64,000 nt of DNA from Lepturacanthus savala (GCA_030544235.1 CM060474.1:2884001-2948000), one strand, 5' to 3'. Positions 11,694-24,629 are shown, numbered from the stretch's first letter. Notes: generated by a model from the letters alone, not told the origin. Translations and numbers: made by a program.

Positions 11694-12665
11694 AAGCTGT
11701 GCCACAAACAGCCATAACTACCTGTACAAAAGCTGGACAGGAAAAGCCCCCTCAGCATTTGTTTTTTTTTTTTTTGTTTTTTTTTCCAATTCCCACGTAC
11801 GTAAACCGCTGCAGTGTTAATAAACAACAACAAAAACTATGATTGCACATTTCCGCGCATCTTCACTTCACACTCGCACAATTCACGTCGACACTTTTTC
11901 AAGTGTGGAGGCTACAGATTCTGCTAGCAGCGCTCCATCTTATGCGACTGCCTAATCGTGTTATTTAAAGACATTTTTATCTGTCCCGATGAAAACGACG
12001 TCGTAAAATTGCCAAAATCTCACCGAGTCGCACACAGCCTGACGTTGCACAGTCTCGTGTGAAGCATCTGTCTTTGTTTCAATGTCGAAGCACAAGAGGG
12101 TCGTAGAAACCAGAGTTTCTGTCGAGCGGCTCACCTCAGGGGCTGTCATCGCCTATGCTCGTTGTAATCTTTCTATCTTGTCACTGTTCACTTCTCTGTT
12201 CTCCTTCTTTCTTAATTATCTTAAGTGCTATTTATCAAACAATGAAATCTGAAAGGAAAAAAAATGAACTTGTCGTTTATTTGCATTATGGCTTATGTCA
12301 AAAAGTTTTTTGAGGAAAAAATGTTTTGTGTGTTCTCTCTTTCCGTGCCGTGAAAAAAAGAGCTTGTTGTCTGTAGAGATTATCCAGTTTTTTTTCTCCT
12401 TCTTCTGTTTTTATTTTCTTTTGATTCTCAATAGGAAAAAAAAAAGGTTTTTGTTTTTTCAATAGTTTCAGAGTTATTGTCTTGAGAGAAGCCAAAGTTA
12501 ATGCATTTCAGTGGATCCTGTAAGCGTGATGTATGTTTGTTTGACAACACTTCGAAAAATCTGTCACTGGATGGGATTTAAAAAGTACAAAAAATGCAGG
12601 CTTTCCTATTTCTACAACTGATTGTACTTATGCATTTTGTACCAGTGGAATTTTTTATACTGGAG

Positions 12666-12671
12666 ATTAAA
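12666..12671 (+). terminator. celf2: Likely main celf2 poly(A) signal (ATTAAA)
   Basis: ATTAAA is followed by an A-rich stretch and then by a GT-rich element at about 12706-12732, the usual order of signal, cleavage site and downstream element. Its distance from the stop codon fits the several-kilobase 3'UTR known for this gene. Confidence 0.55.
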
Positions 12672-13091
12672 GGATACAACAACAAAAAAAAATCTTAGAA
12701 AAAAAGCTGTCTGGCCTGGTGGTGTGGCCTGACCCTGACTGGTCCCCGAGTATGATTTCTAGCTGGCATCAAGGAAGTTGGCTTTTGATATAAGATTTTC
12801 TAGAAGATCTTTGGCTTTATTTCTTTCACTTCTTTTTCCTCACTTGAGTGTTGTTCTTTCTTTTCTACCTTTCTTTCTTACTTTTGTTCTGACTTTTTCC
12901 AAAAAACAAAGAGGGTAGGTGAGCGTCAGATCTTTCGTTTTTGCTTTATAAATAGTTCTAGCAAGTTTGTCTATACAACAGCGGTAAGTTTCATTTGACT
13001 TCTGTATTGTGCCGTCTACACGATAAGACAATTATAGAAAAAGAAGGAATAGAAATATTTAGTCACCTTCAGTGGATTAATGTATTAGTTT

Positions 13092-13097
13092 AATAAA
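13092..13097 (+). terminator. Possible distal poly(A) signal (AATAAA)
   Basis: This is a canonical AATAAA about 420 bases beyond the better-supported ATTAAA. TG- and T-rich sequence follows within about 60 bases. It could give a longer celf2 3'UTR or be fortuitous. Confidence 0.25.
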
Positions 13098-13099
13098 GA

Positions 13100-13697
13100 G
13101 ATCAACTAATTAGAAATTTTTTGCTTTTAGCTGTTTAGATTTTTCCGGTTTCTCTGTCCTTCTCTGTGAACTAACTGTGTAGCTGAAGCAGTCAGAATTA
13201 TTTTTGTAAACGTATGTTCTTGTGTGATGCAGTTTTTTGCTTCTGTCTCCTATATTAAACCATTTTTCCTAATACTTGTCTCTCTCTGTGTTGTTATGTT
13301 CCAGTGGTTGTCTGACGTTGTACTGTTTCACAACCCCCATTCTCTCGTTTTCTCTCTTTCTTTCATAGTCTCTCTCTCATTCTATCTTTGCTCCTTGTGT
13401 TCGTCTCTTTTTGTTGTTTAGTTATCACATAGTAAAGTTGACTCCATCCCCAGTGACAACTCACTATGCTGTTCTCACTAAACATAGTAAATATACATAG
13501 AGGTGTTTGTATGTATATTACTGTGTAGCCCAAGTCGCTGCGTGACAGTCGAGAAATAAGTCGTCAAAAGTGAAGTCATCAGACAGTCTATTGGGAATCT
13601 GCATGACTCCATATTAAATCTCAACCCAAATTTACTAAGTAGAAAGTAAAAAAGCAAATTAGCTGGATGTTTAAAGTAGATTGCATTTTTTTCTTAG
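13100..13697. other. Intergenic, no feature recognised
   Basis: AT-rich sequence with pyrimidine-rich patches (tctctctc-type near 13270-13400). No coding, RNA or repeat family is supported. Confidence 0.6.
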
Positions 13698-14617
13698 CTT
13701 AAAGAAATAGTTCCACATTTTGGGAAATACATTTACTTGCATTCTTGTGTAGAATGAAGGCCTGGACATAACAGTAATAGTGAAAAACATCCACACGTCT
13801 TTACAATACTTGATGATATAGTGGGAGCTTGTAGGGCTAGTTAGTGAACTGACGTAGCTGGATAACATGCTAGCTAGCTGGTCTAGCTCTGGTCAGTCTT
13901 TTTTATTTTCTTTGTTCTATGCCGATTAGGCATGGTGTCCTCTTCTCAGTACTGTACATAAGTTAATTCAGTTAATATAAAGACTTAGTGAGAACGGAAC
14001 TGATGCTTTTACTCAGTTAGCAAGCGAGCTAACTCTGTCACTAATAGGACAATAAGTTCAGTTGTTTATTGACAAGATTTATTGGCATCTTTCTCATAAT
14101 GATCAATTCTCAGAACAGTCTACAAACCATTTCTCTTTTGTGGAGCAGTGAATGACAGAACACAGTGGTAGAACAAAGGTTAGCACTCTCAAGACATCTT
14201 GCTTGGTTCAAAAACATTTAACTCAACAGAAAAATGATGTATGCAGATTTGACTAATTGGCTAATCACTGCTAATCCATTTCGTTAAATTTAAATCAACA
14301 CACGATTTAGCTGTTTTAAAATATAATGAGCAGTGACTTTAAAGGAATTCACTGCACCCTGCCAAGAAACGGATTGGCAGATAACCTCTACACTTTGTAG
14401 TTTGTCCAGATTCAACAAATATATGACTAGTACTATTTGTGAGGTTAAGATGTGCTGGTTAGGTTATTTTGTTACCTTTGGACAGACCCAGGCTATCTGT
14501 CCTCCTATTTCAGGTCTTTATGCTAGGCTAAGATGACAGATGTACAGATGTAGTAGTAATCTTTCTGCAAAATAAGCCAATGAGTGTATTTCCCAAAACG
14601 TTAAACTGTTCCCTAAA
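13698..14617. repeat. Long-inverted-repeat element (fish AAATAGTTCCACATTTTGGG family)
   Basis: The left end (AAAGAAATAGTTCCACATTT then TGGGAAATAC) is the inverted copy of the right end at about 14580-14617 (GTATTTCCCAAAACGTTAAA then CTGTTCCC). The interior contains GTTACCTTTGGACAGACC and TCTTTATGCTAGGCTAAG, blocks I associate with a widespread fish repeat. A related fragment is at 39061-39135. It is non-autonomous with no coding capacity; the superfamily is not assigned. Confidence 0.6.
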
Positions 14618-16816
14618 GTCCTGCATTTCTTTCATTCTGATGAGCATTTTTGTCTTTACCTGCTTCAAATCAAAGCTCACACATGTTTACTTCAGCCAAC
14701 TGTTATGACGAAAGCTTTAATTGGCTTTTCAATAAGGGGGCAGCCGCTGATCAGGGTAACGGCTCACTGTTTATTGGCCACTGTAAATATGTTCCCTCAT
14801 CAGGGATTGGCCCACACTGACCTCCTACTGTGCTGTCCGCTGTCCTGGGTGAGACCTGTCCACTGTATGTCCACTGTGTCCGATCCACTCCCCTTGCTGT
14901 CTCACCGTCACAACTGCATCCCCAGTAGAGAGGAAAGAGAAGTCAAAGGTCAAAGTTTTCAACTTATATGCGTGGATATCAAATGTTTTTTTTACATGGT
15001 GTTCCAAAAAAGGTCCATGAGCTTAATTAGGTCCATGGGTTAAATTATTTCTGCTTATTTCTGCTGAAGTGTTAGAAACTGAGAAGGTCTAGACAATATT
15101 TGTATAACACACTAGAGAAGATTTCTTCAATTCAAACCAGCTCTTTCAACCAAAGCTGCGACCTACAAAGCTCTGTATTTTTTTATTTTATCTTTATAAC
15201 TTCACACTACAAATATCCACATGGCTGTACAATGTGTTCTTTCTGGCACATTATGGCATATTTTCCTTTCATCACTGCACAAGTCCACTAAGTCTTTTAT
15301 TAAATATTGATTGTGGGGTTCAGGCAAGGCTTACAATAAACTGCCCTCAGCCTGTGGATCCTACCCATGGGTAGATAATATTACACATCTATTATTGTCA
15401 ATATGTAGACTGCAATTCAAGAAAATATCTTTTTTTCAGTTTTTTCTTGTTAGTCTTTGGAGCTTAATCCCTTTTATATATTCACCTTTAGAATGTGAAT
15501 GCAGCCAGGATGAGATGGTTTGAAGCGACAGGCTGTTGTATATTTTCAAGCTAAATTCAAATGCCGATTGCAGACACACACACACAAATTGAGGTTCTTT
15601 TTGTAGAAAAAAAGGTAAGTGTTGTGAAGAGGCCCACTACATCAGCTGTCACCCAGGGTGCTCCGAGATTCAAGGTAAGGTCCGCACAATCAGACACGAG
15701 GTTCCAAATGAACTAAGATTGGACACCTGCGTTTGAAGGCCAACTCTGCCACTCAGCCACTCATTTTCCTCCATTATGACCACTTTCAAGCCTAGATGAT
15801 TTCAAAGATTCAGCAAATCTTTTCAGCAAAGTTGGATTCTTCTCAAAGATGAAAAGCCTTTAAACTACCATTCAGGCCATGCAGTAGCACCACTTTGATT
15901 TTCAAATGATTTGATAGATATGAAAACTCATAAGGAGCATGTTATAAGAATATATTTTCATATTGTCACAATGGCCATTATTATCTGGTCGCACAAGATG
16001 AAGTGAATGCATCCAGATAACTTATCAGAACACCACAGAACTGATCTTTCACTTTTATTTTCTTTTTTTTTTTATATAAGATGGAGAGCAATAAAAATGA
16101 TAAGGCTTCTTGGAGGCTCAATGAATAATGCATGAATAAATCCTACAATCAATAGTGGACTATTTATAGTGAGTAGACAGTACTGGATCAATCAACCAAA
16201 CACAAAGACACTATTTGCAGATGAAAACAGAAGAGTCACACTCAATGAAATATCAGAACAGCATTGTTGTCAGGAGGGTGTATGGAGTCAAGTAGATAAT
16301 CAGGTCTAGTCACATTTTTTGTTCTCGACTTGCACATTTTTCAGAAAATACAAGAGGCTCTAACCATTAAACCACAGTGCTATTATTCACTGCTTCACAA
16401 GAGGTAAAAATAAGACATGCCGCAGGGGGCTGAGAAGGCACTCTGTCTTCATTCCGTCACATTCCCGACGGAAACGTGGAACGTTTCCTTCCTGCGAGGA
16501 AGCAGACAGGCTGCTGCGCATTCACCAGCGCCACGGAGAAGCTCATTGTGTGGGCTGGTGAGCAGGAAATTGGTCAGATCGTAGAGAGAGGATGAGAGGA
16601 AGAGAACTGTTTGATTTGAGCTAATGAAGATTAGCTGCCAGCAGAAGCTGATGCCCTGCCAGGCCGCTGAGCAGGGAGCCAGATCATCTCAGATGGAGTT
16701 AGATGAAGAAAAAGGGTCAGGGGTCAAAGTGAGTTTTAGAACAAGATAAAGCATAGTTGCATTTAAAACTTAGTTTTTTCTGGATTTGACACAGAATAAT
16801 TAGTTAGGTTGAGAAT
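14618..16816. other. Intergenic, with a possible conserved non-coding block
   Basis: No gene is seen. A stretch at about 16470-16720 is less AT-rich and contains homeodomain-like TAATGA and GATTAG near 16622-16633, the texture of developmental enhancers near celf2-type genes. This cannot be shown without alignment. Confidence 0.3.
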
Positions 16817-17139
16817 ACACTGCAAAAAATTAAGTCTTACTAGCTTATTAATGAAAATAACTATTTATTTCAAGTTTTTCTAAGAATTTGAGATTACGCG
16901 AAATTGGAATTATAACATTAAAAAAAGTTCATAATATGAGATAAAAAAGACAACATTGAGAAAGTTTAATTTAATCTTATTTTATGAAAACTAGACTTAA
17001 TTGTTTAAATCAAAAACACGAAATAAGCAAAATTATCTGTCAATGGAATAATATATTTTGAGATAATTCTACTCAATATCGGTCTAATTGTACCAAACAA
17101 AATATCTTCACTTGATGAGATTGCTTTTTTTTGGAGTGT
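16817..17139. repeat. MITE with ACACTGCAAAAA-type termini
   Basis: The left end ACACTGCAAAAAATTAAGTC and the right end (reverse complement ACACTCCAAAAAAAAGCAAT) form short terminal inverted repeats. The interior is AT-rich and carries the TTTCAAG, ATTATCTGTCA and GAGATAATTC blocks of a known palindromic fish MITE. I saw no clear target-site duplication and no coding sequence. Confidence 0.55.
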
Positions 17140-20100
17140 AGACAGGTTTTATGGATTTCTCCTGGTCACAACAGTAACACAAAGAATCCACTTTATCTTA
17201 GGTTCCTATGAGTGGACTGAAGCACCTGTAACATTTCTGCTACACTCCACTCATCATTGTTGGTGTTAGCCTTATTAGGTCAATCTGACATAGGAAATTT
17301 AATATAAACTTCTATGAAATTGACTTATCCAACAATATTTCCACGAAACACTCGTAGCTGGAGTCTTTCTTAGTTGAGTATTCTGTACAAACCTTCATAA
17401 GACGTTAAGGTACATCATAAGTGTGAAACACAGCCCAGGGCCATTCTAAGCAGTAGCAACACAAGGCCATGTCCTAGATGTGTAATTTTTCAAGTCCAGT
17501 TCCATTTTTCACACAAGGACAGGACGCAGTTCATTCAAACGTCAGTACACTCTTACACTATTTTCTTTTATTTGCACACAAAGTATTTGGATCTTTACAT
17601 CTTATGTCCTTTAAGGACTGTCCTTCAGCACATTCAATTTTACACAAAGTAATGGATACTAAATAAAAGGCCATGTCTCAGCCTTCATTTGTGTAGGTTT
17701 TACATGCATGTAGAAAGAGCTGTGTAGGAAATAGAGGCCATTTAACATCCATCCATCAGCCCCAATTAAATAACAAAAATAAGCCAAAAAGGGGCCATCA
17801 TGGCTAATACCCTATAGGCTTAAGGTTATTTTTTTTATCTCAGCATGTGAACCTTTCAGAATGTCTGATTTCAAAAATGACTAATGAGGCCTTTGTGTTC
17901 AGTTAAGGAGATAAACAACCTGTAGCTTCACGTCTCTTGACCTCATCTGTTCAGAATGTCTGATTTCAGAAATACTTTGAGTCCTTTTGGTTATATTAAG
18001 GATATTACACATTTAAACCAGTAAATATGAAAACATATTATTTAATTTATAGAAAACGTGTCTTCATTCTCAACAAGTTCATATAATTTTGATGGTATGA
18101 GTATGCTAAATTAGCAAATTGAACCCAGACTATGTTAACACTATATCTTACAGAGATATACATCATTTGCACCTTTTTAAAGCAACAATTCGAGAAGTGA
18201 AATGCTACTTTGAATATATTCAGGCCACTGCTGTGAATCAGTTTTGTTCTTTGTGTTTATGCTTTGTACAGAGATGATTATCATTAAAAATCAGCCATCA
18301 GGGAGTAAAAGAAAACTTTTTTTTTCATAACATATGAACCTCCTCTTTTAATTCCCTGTGCCATGTATGGAGAAAACAAATATACAAAATCTAAATTCCA
18401 AATAAAGGCTCTCTTTGTTATGCAGGTAATTAAATTATAGTGTTGATCAAAGGAAATCATGGGAGACAGGGTCTTTTTTCTTTCTTTTTTTGTCTTTTTC
18501 ACATTTTCACTCCATTGCTTATGCTTCCTTTGAAGAATAAAAGTGTCTAATTCCCCTTTGTTAGAAAAAAATATTCCCAGAATTGTTGCCTATGCGTATG
18601 CAATGCTTAAACTTGTGGGCATCACAGGGAAGAACTGTAATGATACATATAAAACAGTTACCAAAGGACTTTTTGCATGACACTTGGTGTTTCCACATTT
18701 AGATGATGCAATGCTGCCATCTTGTGACAAAGAAGAAACTAAATCCCGATGCAATGAGTTCAGAAACCAAATGTCCTGCTCATTACAGCCAAGAATTTCC
18801 TACCAACACATTCACAATCCTGCTGTGCCCATTTTCCATAAAGTAGGATGTCACCTATGAGGGAATAATGCTTGTGTGTGTACTCACACCTCAAACCCTT
18901 TGATGATTAGCACTATATGCTTCTTTAGGCCTGTTATTCCTCATTGATGTTTGGGGTTGTGCTGGGTCTTAAATCAGTCTGGAGACGTTTGATCTCTGCC
19001 AGAGGCTTCAGAGTGTTTGCTGGAGTACAGCTGTACCCATTAGACCTTTGAAACATCTCTGGGATGTTAAACTACAGTAGCACCTGCATCAAGGTAATGC
19101 AGCTGTCAAGAATATCATTGTTCCATCTGCAATTTTAGATTTGTAATAGAATTTGGGCTTGAGATGTACTGAGACATATATTGACATTTTTTAAGCATAT
19201 TAGGTGACTGCCACAGCTCTGCGTATTCAATTCAGCTCTGGATCTTTTATAAATATACCACATTTCAGAACAACTGCCAGAAGTGTGATAAGTTACTTTA
19301 TGTCTTAATTTGAGCTGATTTCTCTGATATTCTTCAATTAGGCTAATTAGAGAGGATTTGTTTCCTATTCTGGAGGTGCTATGTGTTAGAATTGTGAAGC
19401 ACTTTGTATATATTATTGCTTACTATTGCCAATGTGTGAGTGGATTGTAACACAACTTAACCTGATAAAATCCAAGGACCCCAAATATTAGGGCAGCATA
19501 CATTTTGTGCATTGAACAGGGTAAAGCACAAGCTTGCCTGTATCAAATAGGACCTATAGGACAGGTAAACTACTGTTAAAGCAGTGCATGTGAAATATTT
19601 TGTAATATTGTGATTTAAGTCCATGTTGCGCAATAAGATGTTCACTTTAACAGCCACCGGTGTCATAAAGAAGAAGGTCTGAAAACAGCAGAGCATATTT
19701 AGGTTTGTGTAATGTTAAAACAACTGGTGTGAAAAGTTACATCCACATATCTACCATATCCAAAAATAAAAATAGAAAAATCACAATCAATGTATATCAT
19801 ATAATATTCATTCCACAAATGATGAAACAAATCATCCTGACTCATTCCAAATATACAAAGAGTCCTGCGCCACATTCCTGTTTAAATTTAGAAGTCTATT
19901 GTTACATATGTTTCTCCTTAGGTTGTGTACTCCACTTCATTCAATTCTAATTAAATAAATGGATATTACATTAAGGTTTAACAGTTGTATTAGGTTTATG
20001 TCAACATAAAAAGAACTGTGTGGTTAATATAGCCCTATTTAACACATATGCAGCAGCCTAAATTAAATAACATAAATAAACTGACGAAGGGGAAAACCCT

Positions 20101-20254
20101 TTGTTGATGTCTGATTTCAAAAGCTACCACTTAGGGGTTTGGTTCAGTTAAGGAGATAAATGTCTAGCACTTTAAATTCTTGGCATACATCTTCAGGGCA
20201 CCTGCAAATCTCTTCAATGCTGTTGATATATATATCTTTATCAACTTTTAAATT
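17140..20254. other. Intergenic, no gene recognised
   Basis: AT-rich sequence without supported genes. The piece at about 18880-19370 is less repetitive and carries CAATTAGGCTAATTAG-like homeodomain sites near 19336-19351, so it could include conserved non-coding elements. No RNA gene is evident. Confidence 0.45.
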
Positions 20255-20340
20255 AGGGGACACAGTGGTGCAGGGGTTAGCTCTGTTGCCTCACAGCAAG
20301 AAGGTCGCAGGTGAGGAATAAGTGGGTATAGAAGATTGAC
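20255..20340 (+). repeat. Short deleted copy of the 'CACAGTGGTGCAG' dispersed repeat
   Basis: The sequence contains GGGGACACAGTGGTGCAGGG, then TTGCCTCACAGCAAGAAGGT, then jumps to GGGTATAGAAGATTG. These are the head and tail of the longer copy at 24630-24895 with the middle missing. Confidence 0.5.
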
Positions 20341-20743
20341 TTTTAAATTATATGTATAGTGGGCACGATTTCTGAAAATACTTCAAAGGCATCTCTAACT
20401 ATTTTTTTTATCACATCCCTCTTTGCATGTTTGTCAAAGTGTCACCGCTGTGTGTTGTTGTGTTGAGCTCTCGTAGGTGGAACTGATGTCGACTTTTGCA
20501 GACAGCAGCGCCACAATCACCAGCTTAATAGGCCATGAAATCAACACTTGCAGCAGGGCGAAGCCAGAAACGTGTCCCTCTCATTGCCTCTTTACATGGT
20601 CACATGACCCATTATGGTAACAAATAGGTCGTAACGCCTGCCACTAACAAGGTAAGTGGTACAGGTCTGCAGCATTATCACATAGTGGGTTATAAAGCAT
20701 CACGGGCACCTGATTAGCTGCCGGCTGTGAGGCAGCTTCCTGC

Positions 20744-20771
20744 CACTGAGCTGTGAACCCACAGCTCAGTG
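20744..20771. other. Perfect 12-bp stem-loop
   Basis: CACTGAGCTGTG (20744-20755) and its exact reverse complement CACAGCTCAGTG (20760-20771) flank the 4-base loop AACC. The function is unknown. The surrounding 20440-20830 is less AT-rich than its neighbours. Confidence 0.8.
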
Positions 20772-22270
20772 AGGTCTGCTGATTGATCAGACCACAGCTT
20801 TGTTGAAATTGGTTGCTTGTTTGTGCGTTCCACTGTTTGCTCTGTCAGATTTACCTTGTACGGAAATGTACGTCCTTGATAACCGATGGACGTGTCCAAT
20901 AAATGAACACAACACGCAGCAAATGACTAAATCGATGGCTGACTTGGACTGAGTCTGACATTGTTGGTAAAAGTCAATATCAAGCTGTAGAATACCTCTG
21001 GTAGACAAACACAGCTAAGCCAAATTTATCTCAAAACACATAATGTAGTGGAGACACAAAACAATTTATCCAACTTTTTAATCTCATGTGAATTGTATTA
21101 AAGTCACTTTATTGTCTAATTAAGATAAACTTGCTTTACACAAAAAAATTAAATTGTAATGTCGTGCAAAAAAAAAAATTAATTACAAGAAATGAAAACA
21201 AAAAACATTTTGAGAACACTGAAATTTGCAAATGCAGAAATGTAATAATTCAAAGTACAAAAAAGAAGAATCTTAAAGGAGTCCTATTATACCTCTTGCA
21301 CTGTTTATTATCTCAATTTTCATGGTCTGTTAACAAAAAGTTGCATACTTTTATGGTCTAAACCTTTTTTTCTTTCTTTAGCTCATCATCTCACACAGTC
21401 ACTCGGAGTAGTTTCTTTTTCCTCAGAGATTGAAAAACATCACATTCCTCAGTAAAAACATGAATAAAGATTATAAAAGAGAGCAAATAGTAGAAGTTAA
21501 AGGGCATGCATTTGTGGGATGAGCAGCACAGCCAAGTATACAGTCTATTGCTATTGACTCTTGACTGAGTTTCCGATACACACAGGACCATTTACTGCAC
21601 AGCTGGTGGATGTTAACAAAAGAAAAGCACATCACACAATTTAATATTAATATTAAGAAACAATGACACCATTTGCAATTTCTCCTCAGCTAGTTGGTAT
21701 GGATCTGGCTTTCAAAAGACAGCATTTAAGAAAATCTTGACTTGTTTGGTTTGGTTACTTACTGTGGTACGTTGTCACCAAAAAATACAATAAATCCACT
21801 TAACCTTTATTGTCCTTAACTGTTAAATACTTTTGTTAAATTTATAGAATGTCAAACAGTTCAAATATAATACTTTACAAATTGTTGCCAACTTGCCTGG
21901 ATCAGGTTCTAAGAAAACAGCTGCCATCCTAAGAATTCTCCAGAAACTCCTAAGTGGAGGGGGCGACACCTGTATTGGAGTTCTAGTCCAATACAGCCAA
22001 ACCTAATTAAGAATTCATGATCCCCTGGGTGAACATCATTCAATCATCCAATAAAACGTTTATTAGAAATATACAAACTGTTATTTGAGGAGCATCAAGC
22101 ACAGTGTTTGGGGCATAAAAATATTTGGGGCGTTGGTTCTCATCCAACCTTGATGCCATTTGTGCCAATTTATTTTCAATTCTTCTTTCAGATCACTGCT
22201 GTTTCAAACATAAAAAAAATATTTGAGGCACACCAAGCTAAATTTCAAGGCTGTATCATGTCTAAGAAAT

Positions 22271-22668
22271 TGTGTTATGTTTTGTCTCGTCTGGTCTTGT
22301 GACTTCCTGTTCCTGTTTTATTTTGACATCTCTCTCCACTCATTCCAGGTAACTTGTTCCTTCCCCTTGAGTTCTCCCACTGGTCTGATTGTCTAGCCTA
22401 GCCTAGCCTAGCCTAGCCTAGCCTAGCCTAGCCTAGCCTAGCCTAGCCTAGCCTAGCCTAGCCTGGGTTTGTATTTCTTTGTTAATTTGTCTGCCTTTTG
22501 TAGGTTTCCTCTGATTCTATAATAGTCTTGCCTGTTATTTTGATAACACCTTTTGTAGTTTCGTCAACAGTGTTTTTTTTCTTCTGTTACTTTATTATTA
22601 AAGGATTTCCTTTTCATACTTTCTCCTGAGTCGTGCATTTGGGTCCAGGTCCATGTCCAGTCTTAACA
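22271..22668 (-). repeat. LTR-like repeat fragment containing a pentamer array
   Basis: Read on the minus strand it begins TGTTAAGACTGGACATGG and is pyrimidine-rich toward the other end, resembling the element at 28314-28764, which also begins TGTTA. The far boundary and a target duplication were not found, so the class is uncertain. The CTAGC array at 22393-22464 lies inside it. Confidence 0.3.
22393..22464 (+). repeat. Tandem pentamer array (CTAGC)n
   Basis: About 14 nearly perfect copies of CTAGC. Each unit contains CTAG, a four-base palindrome. It is a simple minisatellite with no coding role seen. Confidence 0.95.
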
Positions 22669-23828
22669 GACTGGAGAAGCAACAAGCTGTTCTGTTTGGT
22701 TGGTGTCCTTGGTGCCTCTCCAGCCTCGACACCTAAACTGAGATCTTAATATTTACAAAACAAGCACAAGCAAAGTTAGTTTTTCATAATTTGGTGTGCA
22801 AAGCTAATAAAATAAACCTCCAGGGATATAGCTATATGATTAAAGACACTGCCATCAAATTCTTTATATTCTTTTCTGTGAATTTGGCAATTTATGCAAA
22901 CTTTAGATCATTATAGAGCACTTTTTCACAAAATCTATTTAAAGATTCCCTCCAGACATGTATTAAGTCAAAAACATTGCTTGGAACAATAATGTGTGTG
23001 ATATGTTTTGTTTTTTTTTCCTACATAAAAAGGTTTCCTCTAAATTTTTAATTCTAGAATTTATGAATACGCAAATATATTTATTTTCAGACATTGAGAT
23101 ATCCTTTCCCTTACAGTGTGATATAGCGCGCACTGGGGGCTTCAAGTTTTCCCATTCCACTTGTGTGACTCTGCATTCGACTGCACTCAGAATTTAGAAA
23201 GATACGAGTCAGAAATTGTGACTTCTGAGGTAAATCTGTATAATTGTGCAAACTTTGTTTGGATGTCTTTTGAGCATCAAAGAGTAGCTACTTGAGGAAT
23301 AGAGAGAAAGAGAAATGCCACATGCTCTAAGTATAATAACTTGTGCTCTTTAATGCAGCAGCGGAGGGAATCCTTTTGAGCCGTGCAGGTGTCAACTCCT
23401 GCTGCATTGTATTCCTTTTTCCTTTATTTCCAGCTCTTCCCACTTGTCTACCATCTAGTGTGTAAAATAAAAAGCTTTGTGCGATGCCATCTTGCTTTGA
23501 CGTCATTCCCTCTGAATCAGGCTTCCATCCTGCCCATGTTCCGAGGTCATGGGCCATTCTATTGCACTCTTCCGATTTGAAAGTCAGATCGTTCTGAGTG
23601 CAGGTGAGATAGTTTCATAATGGATCACGTGATGTCACAAATCATACGCCTTAAAATGTCTGCATATCACTTAAAGGAAGAGTATGTTTTTCCCTAAGAA
23701 TCAATATATACACATATACATATGTAATCCCTCTCAATTATCACCGGTTTAGTGTAACTGGAACGTCACCAAAGGACCACACAGAGACCAGTAGTTCAGG
23801 TTAACTTGTTTACTGTGTGAATAATTAA

Positions 23829-24397
23829 CCCTCTGGAGTCTAGCATCAAATTGGCCTTTTTGACTACTTTTGATTTTACCCTTATATTTCACATTAAAAA
23901 CTGCTTTACCTGGCATTGCTTGGTAACCCTTTTAACAGCACAACCTCACATGTGTGGATTTATGGTAAGTTTTTCATTTTGACATACTATATTAACACAG
24001 TGGACCTAAAATCACACAAAAAACACAAAATCTGAGTAGAAAACAGTTTTATTTTTTACTGTGAAAACCACAAATATGCAGAACGGGGTTGTCATGGGGG
24101 GTTGCCATGGGGTTGTCATGGCATATTTTATCGATCATATCATGGCATATCATACCGATCGCTGCACGATCGCTGCAGAAGATATGCACGAATATATGCA
24201 GGAAAGTATGGCGTAAATAACTTATCACAGCTCTGGTTTTACTTGGTCTATCAACACAATTTATGGACCGATGTAAAGTTTGAGGTCCGCACTTTCAACA
24301 AGAGTTGAAACGGAGACTCTGCGAGGCTGTGTCTTCCAGCTATGATGGCCGAAACCTGTCATGTGATTTTGACGCGCCCGCGCATCAAGGGACAGGG
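23829..24397. mobile_element. piggyBac-like non-autonomous element (569 bp)
   Basis: The element starts CCCTCTGGAGTCTAGC directly after TTAA (23825-23828) and ends GGGACAGGG directly before TTAA (24398-24401). CCCT at one end and AGGG at the other, inserted precisely at TTAA, is the hallmark of piggyBac transposons. There is no transposase reading frame. A short direct repeat, GCATCAA, lies near both ends. The interior at about 24085-24120 has GGTTGTCATGG-type repeats, and the last part before the right end is CG-rich. Confidence 0.72.
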
Positions 24398-24401
24398 TTA
24401 A

Positions 24402-24560
24402 GTAAGTAACATTTATTTGTATAGCACTTTTCACAGAAAGAATTCACAAAGTGCTTCACAGTAAAAAATAAAAAGGAAAACATACAGAAAATATACAATT
24501 GCATTTACAGCCATAAAAACATAAAGAAAAATAAACATAAAACAACTACAAAAAAGATAT
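24402..24560 (+). repeat. Dispersed fish repeat (TTTATTTGTATAGCAC type)
   Basis: It begins ACATTTATTTGTATAGCACT and continues with CACAAAGTGCTTCACAGT, a very common fish sequence usually found at the 3' ends of non-LTR elements. It abuts the right TTAA of the piggyBac-like element. Confidence 0.5.
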
Positions 24561-24629
24561 CCTAGTTTAATGGTGAATAAAGCCAACAGAGAGCGGGTTT
24601 ATGGGGTTGATAGGATCCCATTCTGATTG

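Larger units (their letters stand above)
6322..12690 (+). other. celf2: celf2 3' untranslated region (about 6.4 kb)
   Basis: From the stop codon to a likely cleavage site just after the ATTAAA at 12666, the + strand has no coding content. It is rich in T-runs, A-runs, GT-rich tracts and simple repeats, as expected of a long neuronal-type 3'UTR. Notable parts are the G-tract cluster at 6443-6538, pyrimidine- and A-rich tracts at 7900-8020, the GU-rich element at 8320, AT dinucleotide tracts at 8720 and 10262, and CA runs near 10300 and 11672. The 3' boundary is inferred from the poly(A) signal and not from transcript data. Confidence 0.7.
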
